The notes beneath the pieces are model-generated. The model had not been told where the DNA came from. It saw only the letters and a list, made by a program, of their open reading frames with translations, and made no database searches. Positions 6,509-15,000 of a DNA stretch of 17,178 nt are shown here, one piece after another (the first letter of the stretch is position 1; the number at the start of each line of letters is the position of its first letter). Where the stretch lies: contig NZ_QUCY01000037.1 in the NCBI RefSeq assembly GCF_003474385.1, forward strand, positions 1 to 17,178. The letters are read 5' to 3'. The stretch is from Senegalimassilia sp003474385. GTDB lineage: Bacteria > Actinomycetota > Coriobacteriia > Coriobacteriales > Eggerthellaceae. Position numbers and translations under genes: made by a program.

Positions 6509-8815
6509 CTATCGACGCTGCATGCGACGGCGGGCAACCACGGCCGCACCCGCCGCCACCGCGGCAACGGCCGCAGCACCTGCTACGCCGGCCACGTTAT
6601 CGCCGGTCTGGCTGAGGATCTTGCTGCTGGAGGCGACCGCGTTGTCCTGGCCCGTGCCCAGATCCTTGGCCTGCGACAGCTTCAGGTGCATATCCGCGAT
6701 CTGCGCGCCGCCGCCCAGCTGCTCCATCTCCTTGATGGTCATGCTGATGGGAACCACGGTATCGGAGTCGGCCTTCGGAATGGAAACGGTGTACTGGTTT
6801 CCGCTTTTCGCCAGGTCGGAGCCGTTATATGCCAGCGAAATGATATGGCTTGCACCTTCACTCGTAGCCGAGAAGCTCACCTTGAACGTGCCGTCGGACT
6901 GCGGGCGGACCAGCGCGGTGTCGCCGAAGTACTTGGCAGCCATGGACTCTTCCGTGCTGTTATGCTTCAGCCACGAAGCGGGCACCTGGTAGGTGTGGCC
7001 GACCTGGAAGCCCTGCTTGGCCTGCCGGCCGTTGGGGTCGGTGGTGGCACCGCCATCGTTGTTGCCGTTGCTGCCGTTGTTGTTGTTCGCGGGCGGTTGC
7101 GGCGTCACCGGCTCGCCGGAAGCGGTCGGCAAACTGGTGGTATCCAGACGCACGCCCATGTCGACGGTGCCGCCGGGCATGGTCACGCTCACCGTGATGT
7201 CCTTATTGATAGCGGGCACACCGGAAATGGTGAAGGACCCGTCAGCGTTCTGAACTGCGGATTTACCCCCGTACGTCATAGCCGTCAGGAACTGCTTGCC
7301 CTGCGCGTTCGGCGTAACCGTCACGGAATACGAGCCGTCGGCATACGAGACCGTGGCCGTAGCCTCCATGAAGTTGGCCGCGGTGGACTGCTCGCCCGTG
7401 GTCGCGTTGACAAACGAAACCGGCAGCGCGTACTCCTTGCCCGCCACCAGCTTGAAGCCGTCAGCCGTGGTCACGGTCTGATCCTCGGAAGGAGTCGGCG
7501 CGGGGGCTTCAGCGTCCTTGCTCGTGTTGAACGCGTCGATGGCCTTCTGCAGCTGCTCGGTCGCACCGGCGACACCCGCCTGGGGAATCTTGTCGTTAGC
7601 GGCAGCCTTCTCAGCGGTTGCGATGGCCTCTTGCAGAGCCTTGAACGCCTCATCGGTCTTGTTGCCCTGCTCGATCGCCTTCGCATCGGCGATCTTCTGG
7701 TTCAGCAAGGTCTTGTCAACTTTCTGCTCATCCTGGCCGGGATCGGCCTTGTCAGCGCTCGTGTTGAACGCTTCAACAGCGCCCGTGATCGCCTTCACGC
7801 CTGCGGCGATGGATGCATCCGTGGCATCGGCGGCGTCGACGGTCGCATACGCATCGGCGATTGCCTGCTGTAACGCGGAGAACGCCTTATCGGTCTTGCT
7901 GCCCTGCTCGACGGCCTCCGCCTTCACGATCTCCGACGTCAAACCCGTGCGGTCCACGAACGAGACGTTCGGCGCGGCGTTGCCCACCACCAGCTGGAAC
8001 GGATGCAGGTTCGTCATGGTGCCGCGATTGGGGATGCTCACGGTATAGCCGAACGTGATGTCATAGGTGTCGGTGATGCTAGACACGGGAATGGAATACG
8101 TTGCGGAACCATCCTCGTTCACGGTCTTCGCAACCTTCTTGCCCTGATAGGTGACATCGCCCAGCGTGTTGCCCTCGCCTAGCGACTTTGCCGTCAACTC
8201 GATGATGTATGAGCCGTTCGACGCGGTCACCTTCACCTTGTCGCTGAACGAACGCGAGATGTCGTATTTCGACCCCTTGAAGTACAGCGTGAACGCATCC
8301 TCATAAGACGGAATGTCGACGCCCTCGCCGATGCTGCTTGTATCGAACACAGCGCGGGCGCTCGGCGTCATGGGCATGCCAGGTACCGTCACCTGGAACG
8401 TAAGCGCATCAAGCTTCAAGGCGCTCACCGTGAAAGTGCGCGTGCCGTCGGAGTTATCCACGTAGGGAAGCTCTGAACCGCCGCTTATCAGCTTCACGCC
8501 CATGTTCTTGCCGCTCTCGTTCGCGGTCAGGCTGACAGCATACTTGCCGTTTTGGTACACAGCCTTCGCCGTGGTGGAGAAATAGGCGCCCATCATAGAC
8601 GAACTGTCGGAATCGGCCTTCAGCCACTTGACCTGGACCGTGTAAACAGTGCCCTCGACCGGGGTGAAGCCGTTTTCGGCCTGCGCCGCTACCGGCGCGG
8701 CGCCGTTGCCGGCATCCTGCGCCAAGGCGAGCGCCGGCACCATGCCCGTCGCCAGCGTTGCCGCCAGCACCAGCGAGGTGCCCTTGCGCACCACCGTATA
8801 CCTTACCTTGCCCAT
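6509..8815 (-). CDS. Cell-wall-anchored multi-NEAT-domain protein (putative haem/haemoprotein receptor)
   Basis: 768-residue surface protein. A signal peptide ends near ALALA-QDA (about 32). Four NEAT-like beta domains follow at about 55-160, 172-278, 454-562 and 603-715. Domains 1, 3 and 4 show the lip/strand pattern, for example SMMGAYFSTTAKAVYQNGKY; domain 2 is the most divergent. Two FIVAR-like helical repeats (about 288-353 and 366-432, each ending AFNTS) separate domains 2 and 3. An Asn/Gly linker (576-597) precedes domain 4. The end is LSQTGD (734-739), a hydrophobic helix and RRRMQRR, a sortase signal. NEAT domains bind haem or haemoglobin; context with Shp- and IsdE-like genes supports this. 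The usual YxxxY haem motif is not evident in any domain. ATG 8815 has AGGAAGG six bases upstream, preferred over the in-frame start at 8905. It lies downstream of the protease gene on the same strand. Confidence 0.85.
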   Translation of the reverse strand: MGKVRYTVVRKGTSLVLAATLATGMVPALALAQDAGNGAAPVAAQAENGFTPVEGTVYTVQVKWLKADSDSSSMMGAYFSTTAKAVYQNGKYAVSLTANESGKNMGVKLISGGSELPYVDNSDGTRTFTVSALKLDALTFQVTVPGMPMTPSARAVFDTSSIGEGVDIPSYEDAFTLYFKGSKYDISRSFSDKVKVTASNGSYIIELTAKSLGEGNTLGDVTYQGKKVAKTVNEDGSATYSIPVSSITDTYDITFGYTVSIPNRGTMTNLHPFQLVVGNAAPNVSFVDRTGLTSEIVKAEAVEQGSKTDKAFSALQQAIADAYATVDAADATDASIAAGVKAITGAVEAFNTSADKADPGQDEQKVDKTLLNQKIADAKAIEQGNKTDEAFKALQEAIATAEKAAANDKIPQAGVAGATEQLQKAIDAFNTSKDAEAPAPTPSEDQTVTTADGFKLVAGKEYALPVSFVNATTGEQSTAANFMEATATVSYADGSYSVTVTPNAQGKQFLTAMTYGGKSAVQNADGSFTISGVPAINKDITVSVTMPGGTVDMGVRLDTTSLPTASGEPVTPQPPANNNNGSNGNNDGGATTDPNGRQAKQGFQVGHTYQVPASWLKHNSTEESMAAKYFGDTALVRPQSDGTFKVSFSATSEGASHIISLAYNGSDLAKSGNQYTVSIPKADSDTVVPISMTIKEMEQLGGGAQIADMHLKLSQAKDLGTGQDNAVASSSKILSQTGDNVAGVAGAAAVAAVAAGAAVVARRRMQRR

Positions 8816-8910
8816 ACCGTTCCTTCCTATCCCGAAATCCGCCTCTTGCCACGCGCCGCAAACCGGGCCGAGCAACGAAGCCAAAGGGTAGCGCCTGGAC
8901 ATCACCAGTT

Positions 8911-8999
8911 GTTACCCAACACTTACAAAATGTGAAAAGTATATTGCATATAACTTCTTTAGAAAATAACCCTGGATAACTTTTGTCACATTATCTCCA
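8911..8999 (-). promoter_or_regulatory. Promoter/operator region of the NEAT gene, sharing two blocks with the protease promoter
   Basis: An AT-rich island in GC-rich DNA. On the minus strand TATACTT (8943-8937), six bases, TTTTGTA (8930-8924), six bases, GGGTAAC (8917-8911) recur with the same spacing before the protease gene. TATACT is a plausible -10, putting the start of RNA near 8931 and a leader of about 115 bases. Further up, plus strand TAACTTT (8977), four bases, ACA (8988), three bases, TCTCCA (8994-8999) is also shared. No good -35 is seen, hinting at an activator. A partial dyad AAGT-N4-TGCA-N4-ACTT (8937-8956) overlaps the -10 and is specific to this gene. Confidence 0.6.
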
Positions 9000-9002
9000 G
9001 AA

Positions 9003-9026
9003 GGTGGGGCGCACGTGCGCCCCACC
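9003..9026 (-). terminator. Terminator of the giant protease gene
   Basis: A perfect 24-bp palindrome with arms GGTGGGGCGCAC and GTGCGCCCCACC begins 13 bases past the protease stop at 9039. On the minus strand it is followed by TTCT. It separates the protease gene from the NEAT promoter, so the NEAT gene is probably transcribed on its own. Confidence 0.8.
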
Positions 9027-9038
9027 CGAAGCTGCGCC

Positions 9039-12000
9039 CTACCGTTGGCGCTTGCGACGCGCGAAGAAGGCCGCTACCGCCGCAAGCGCGGCGCCGAACA
9101 CGCCGGTTGCGGCAAGCGGGGCAACCGGCACGCTGTCGCCAGTTTGGCTCAGCGCTGCGCCATTGCCGCCGGACGCGGTTCCGCTGTTGCCACCCGCAGC
9201 CACGTTACCGCCAGTGCTGCCGGCGTTCCCGCCGTTGCCGTTGCCACCGGCACCACTGCCGTTGCCGCTGCCGTTACCGCCGCCGTTGCCACCGGCACCA
9301 CTGCCGTTGCCGTTATCGGTGCCCGGACCCGGGTTCGGACCCGGGTTCGGATTCGGATTCGGATTCGGGTTCGGGTTCGGCTCGGGGTTCGGCGCAGGGT
9401 CCGGCTCGGGCGCGGGCTCGGCCTTCACCAGCGCCGACTGCGCCTTCGTCAGCTTCTCAAGCGCGGAGGCCACGTCATCCCCGCTGGCATCGGGGTTCGC
9501 CAGCACATCCTCCGCGGCCTTCAGCGCCTGCTCGAAGGGCTTCCAGCTATCGGCGGTGTAGTCGGATTCCTTCAGCTGCTTGGCCGCATCGACGGCGCCC
9601 TGCAAAGCCGAGGTGTCCGGCTTATCCGGGCTGGGCTCGGGCGCGGGCTCGACCTTGACCAGGGCGTTTTGCGCCTCGGTCAACGCCTTAAGCGCGTCAT
9701 CGACGGCCTGCTGGTTCGTCGGGTTCGCCAGCACGTTCTTGGCGGCGGCGAGCGCCTGCTCGAAGGGCTTCCAGCTATCGGCGGTGTAGTCGGACTGCTG
9801 CAGCTTGTCGGCCGCCGTGATGGCGCCGGTCAGCGCATCGACATCCACACCCGACTCCACCAACGCGCCCTGCGCCTTCGTCAGCGCATCCAGCGCGCTG
9901 GCGACCGCCTCCGCGCTCTCCGGGCTCACCAGCTGCTGACGCGCAGCGGCCAGCGCCTTCTGGAACGCCTGCCACGACTCGGCGGTGTAATCGCCGCGGT
10001 TCAGCGCCTCGGCGGCATCCACCGCGGCCTTCAGCGCCGACGTGTCGACTTCGGACGCCTCCGCCGCCATGCGCACGGCAACCTCGCCGCTCACCGCGTT
10101 CACGGCGACGCCGTCGGCCGTGACCACATGGGCGACCACGCTGTACACGCGATCGGCGGACGCATCGGCATCGCCCTCGGCACCCGTGGGCGTGTAGGTC
10201 GCGCCCGTGGCGCCTGCGATGGGGGCGCCGTTGCACAGCCACTGGTACGTCACCGTGGCCCCCTCGGGAGCCGTGACGCTGGCGGCCAGCTCGGGCATGG
10301 GCTGCCCCGCCGCCACGATCACCACGCCGGACTTATTCAGCGAGACCGACGGCTGCACACCTGCAAGCGTAGCCTTCTCAGTCAGCAACGTGGCATCGCG
10401 GACCTCGACGAGAACCGAGGAACCATCGACAGGGACGTTCCAGTTCAGCGTGTCGGCGGTCGACCAATCCTGCAGCACCTTCCGCTGGCCGTTCGTAGAC
10501 ACCTCCGTGAAGCGGAACAGCTTGTCACCGCGCACGCCGCCCTGCGCCGTCGCCTTGAGCGGCACCACCATGCCGGGCTCGACCGCGCCGGCAGCGGAGA
10601 GCGTCGCCGAAAGCGGGGTGTACTCGAGCAGCTGGTCCTCCGACAGCGTGCCGTACGTCCCCGCGATGGCCGCCTTCGCCGTCTCCCAGCCCTTCGAGCC
10701 AGCAGGCGCGTAAATGCGCACTTCAGAGGCATAGCTTCCGAAGCTCCACGGCATCTCGAGCCTCTCGCAGTCCGCCGGGATCACGATGGTCTTCGGGAAC
10801 GTGCCGGATGCGCTGAAACGCAGGTCGGTCATGCCCGGGCCGAAGTAAGCCGTCTGCATGATCGAATCATCCTGCAGCGAGCTCGACACATACGAGCCGT
10901 TCTGCCCGCCGCGCACGATCAGGTGCGCAGGCACGTGGCCCGAGAACGGCGATGCGCCGATATAGTTGCTCGGGTTGCCAAGCTGCTTGACGTTCGTCCC
11001 GAACTCGACGAAATCAAGATTCAGGTCCCAGTTGAACGCCGTGTCCGCCACGGTCTCCAGGCTATCGGGCAGCACCACCTCGCTCAAGGAGTCGCACGTG
11101 TTGAACGCGCCCCACCCGATGCTCTTCACGCCCTCGGGGATGACCACGCGCTTGATCACGCGATTGGAACGGAACGCCTCGCGATCGATGGAAACGGTGC
11201 CGTTTTGCACGATCACGTCGGCGGTCTTGCTGGCGGCGGCGGATTTCACCAGGTGCAGACCGTCTTCCATCTGCGCGTACAGCACGTTGTCTACCGCGGA
11301 GTACACCGGGTTCGCGCCGGCGACCGTCAGCACCTCGAGCGCGTTTGCGCCCGGGAACAAGTCGGCGCCGCCCGAGGTCAGCCCCGCGCCGACATGCGCG
11401 CGCGTCATGCCCGTCAGGTTCTTGAACGCGTTCGACCCCACCTCGGCGACGGAATCGGGAAGGACGATCGCCGTGATCGCACCGTCGTACGTCGCCGTAT
11501 CCTTATCGCTATCGGAGGCCGTTGCGGCATCGTATCCGGAATCGCCGCCGCTCGAGGAGGAGCTGCCCTCCTCGTCCGAGAAGGCGAGCGCGCCGATCTT
11601 CGTCAGCTTGTTCAGGTCGCGACGCAAGTTCACGGTGGAAAGCGACACGCACTTCGAGAATGCGCGCTGCGGCACCTCGACCGCGCCGCCGATGTTGACG
11701 TACGTCAGCGACGAGCAGCTCATGAACGCCTGCTCGCCCATGGCCTCGAAACCGTCGGGGAGCACGACGGAGGTCAACGCCGCGCCGGCGAAACCGTTCT
11801 TGCCGATAGACGCAAGCCCCTTCGGCATGTTCACCTTCGACACCTGCGCACCGCTGAAGGCGCTGGCCGCGATGTCCTTGACGGTTTCGGGGACGGTATA
11901 CACCCCGCCCGCCGTCTTTTTCGCCGCAGGGAACGCCACCAGCTGCGTTTTATCCTTGTTAAACAGCACACCGTCCGCTACCGAGTAGTTCGCGACGGAA

Positions 12001-15000
12001 TCGTCGGCCTTGAACTCGAGCAGCGAGCCGTCGCCCACGAACGCCTCCGTCAGCGCGCCGGCGGGCACCTGCCTGCCCACCGTCACGGTGTTGAGCTGCT
12101 TCATGTTCGCGAAAACGCCGGTGCCCAGGTTGATCAGCGAATCGGGAAGCACGACCTCGGCCACGTTGGTCCCGGAGAACGCCCCGTTGCCGATGGACGC
12201 CAGACCCTCGTTGAGCTCGAGCGTCTTCAGGCTCGAGTCGTTGGCGAACGCCTCCGATTCGACCGTCTTCACGCTTGCGGGCAGCTTCACGCTCTGCAGG
12301 CGGGCGCCGCTGAACGCCGCCTTGCCAATGGTCGTCAAGCTCGAGGGCAGGCCCTCGGCCACGGAGCCGGAAGCGCTGCGGACCTTGATCTTGTTGAGCG
12401 CCGAGCATGCATCGAACGCGTTCGCGCCGATGGTCTCCACCTTGTCGGACAGCGTCACGTTGGAAAGCTGGATGCAGTTCTCGAACGCGCTGGCCGGGAT
12501 GGAGGTTACGCCGTCGGGAAGCACCACGCGCTGCACCGAGGAGGTGGAGAACGCCTCGGAGCCGATGGATGTCACGCCCTCGGGGAGCTCGATCTCGGCA
12601 AGCCCTTGGGTGCCGAAGAACGCGCGGTCGCCGATGCCGGTGAGCTTGCTGCCGGATTCGAAGCGCACCTTACCCAGGTTGTGCGTACTCTTGAACGCCT
12701 CCTTACCGATGGAGGTCACGCTGTACGGGATGGAAACGCTCTGAATGTCCGACCCGGAGAACGCGCCGTCGGCGATGACGGAAACGTCGTTGGGGATGGA
12801 GATGTTCGTGGATTCGCCCGTGTATCCGGTAAGCGCGCCGCTCTCATCGATCGCGAAGTCACCGTAGTCGGCCTGCTGCGCCCGCACGTGGATGGTGGCG
12901 GACTTCCTCTCGCCCTTGGAGTTCGTCACCGTGGCGGTCACGTCCGCGTCGCCCGTTTGTCCCTGGGCAGCAAGCGTCACGCGGTTGGCGACCTGCTTGA
13001 GCTTCGGGTCGGCTTGCTGCACCTTCACGACGGACTCGTCGCTGCTGGTCCAGGTCACCCCACCGGCCGCGCAGTCGTCGGACACGAGGGCTGCGACGTC
13101 GAGGGTGCCGTCGAGCAGCAGCTGCGCGCTATCCTGCGACAGGGCCACGCCGGTATCGGCGGAAACCTGCTCTACCTTCACCTGGGCCTTTGCGCTGACG
13201 GCGGGGTTGTCGGCCACGGACACGGTGATCTGCGCCTCGCCCTCCGCAACGCCCGTGAGCTGGCCGTTCTCATCGACGGCGACCACATCGGGATTGCTGG
13301 ACGCCCAGGTCAGCTTCGTCTGCGTGGAGTCGGCCGGCACAACGGTCGCCTGTAGGCTGCTCACCTGGCCGGGGGCGAGCTTCACGGAATCGGCCGACAG
13401 CGTCACACCCGTCGCGGGAACCGGGTTCACCACGATCTCGACGTCGCTGCTGATGTTGCTGCCGTAATCCCACGCGCGCATATGCACGACGTTGGGGAAC
13501 GCCGCGCCGTTGCTGCCCGGTCCCTTCCAGCCGCTCCAAGCGCTCTTAAGCGCGGAAACGGGCACGGAGATATGCCACGTGCGCGTACCATCGGCGTTCT
13601 CCACCGGATCGGAGATGGTGCTGTCGGCCCCGGAGCTGGTCGGGCAGACCACCTGGTAGTAGCAGCCGTCGGCCTTCTTCGCATCGTCATCGGGGCCGAT
13701 GAAGTTCACGCCGGCAAACCACGAGGAGTCCGTCACGTCGAACGTCACCGTACGTGCGCCGTCTTCGCCGGACAGCTGCACGTTCGACACCTCGGGCTTC
13801 TTCGTGTCGTAGTAGAAGTCCTGGTCAAGCGTCTGCTGAGCAGCATCGTCGGTGGCCAAGGTAGCTGTACGGCGCAGCGTGTACCTGCCGTCGGGCAGCT
13901 GGTTGCCGTCCTCGCCCAGGCCATCGAACACCGGCTTGGAGGAGTTGTCGCCCAGATAGTAGCCCTCAACGTACAGGTAGTTGCCCACGCTGTCGTTGTA
14001 CGTCGTCTTCGAAACCCAGTTATAGCTGAACGAGCGCACGCTCTCGCCGTCGGCGTTCAGGTAGTCGTACGCCAACGTGCTCGCGTTGCGCTGCATGGTG
14101 GTGAACGGTACCAGGCGCGTCGGGGCATCGATCGCCGGCGACGAGGAGACGACCGCCTTCGACAGGTCGGCGCTTCCATATTTGTCCAGGGGGTTCTTGC
14201 CAAGGGATTTCGACGTGCCCTGGTTCATGAGTGAGCTGCCGACGATGTGCTCGTCGCCGCTTCCGGCCGCCGCATCGATGGCAGGCTGCTTATCCCAGTC
14301 GCCGTAGAAGCCCAAGAAGGGTGCGGACAGGTCGACGCCGCCGTTTTGCGCCGCCAGCTTCACGAAGCCCTCGACATAGGCGCCGTTCGAAGCGTTTTCC
14401 GCAACGAACGACTTGAACGCGCTATCCGCCGTCACGTTGACGACGAGCGTCGCGCTTCCGCCCAGATTGTTGTCCGGGTCGTTGGCGGGGACGGTGATGG
14501 TTCCGCCCTGCGCATCGCCGCCGAAGCTCACCTTGATGCCACGGCCCGTCCAGTTGTAGTCGCTGCCCGTGAACACGCCGTTCGCGATCTGCTCGGACAT
14601 CGCCGCCGCATCGAGCGTGTAGGTTTGCTCCTGCTTGGTCAGATTGTTCAGCTTCAGCGTGAAGCTCCACGAACCGTCGGCCGACTCGCCCATTTCGCCC
14701 TTCGGACGGTCGTTGTCCGAGTCCTCGCACGTCAGATACACGGGCGTGGTGGTCGCCGCCTTCGCGTTCACCAGGCCGGCGCCCTGGAAGCGGGGGCTGT
14801 AGTACGTTTCAGGGCCTTCGTCGACCATCGGGTCGGCGATGGGGGAGGCGGTGGACATGAGCAGCTGCGAGACGAGCGTGCTCTTCGCGGAATCCGAGTA
14901 CCAGGCGAACTTGCTGTCGGACTCCACGTATTCGCGCACCAGCGCCGAGATGCCGGCGACCTGCGGCGTTGCCATGGACGTGCCCGACTTGTAATCGTAG

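Noticed and set aside
8816..8936. Riboswitch in the NEAT gene leader
   Set aside because: The leader is about 115 bases and shares words with the protease leader, but I recognise no known riboswitch fold.
9015..13355. Very long plus-strand open frame (about 1446 codons) antisense to the protease gene
   Set aside because: The product is Arg/His/Gly-rich with no domain. It mirrors the codon pattern of the real minus-strand gene, whose catalytic, LRR and sorting motifs are unmistakable.
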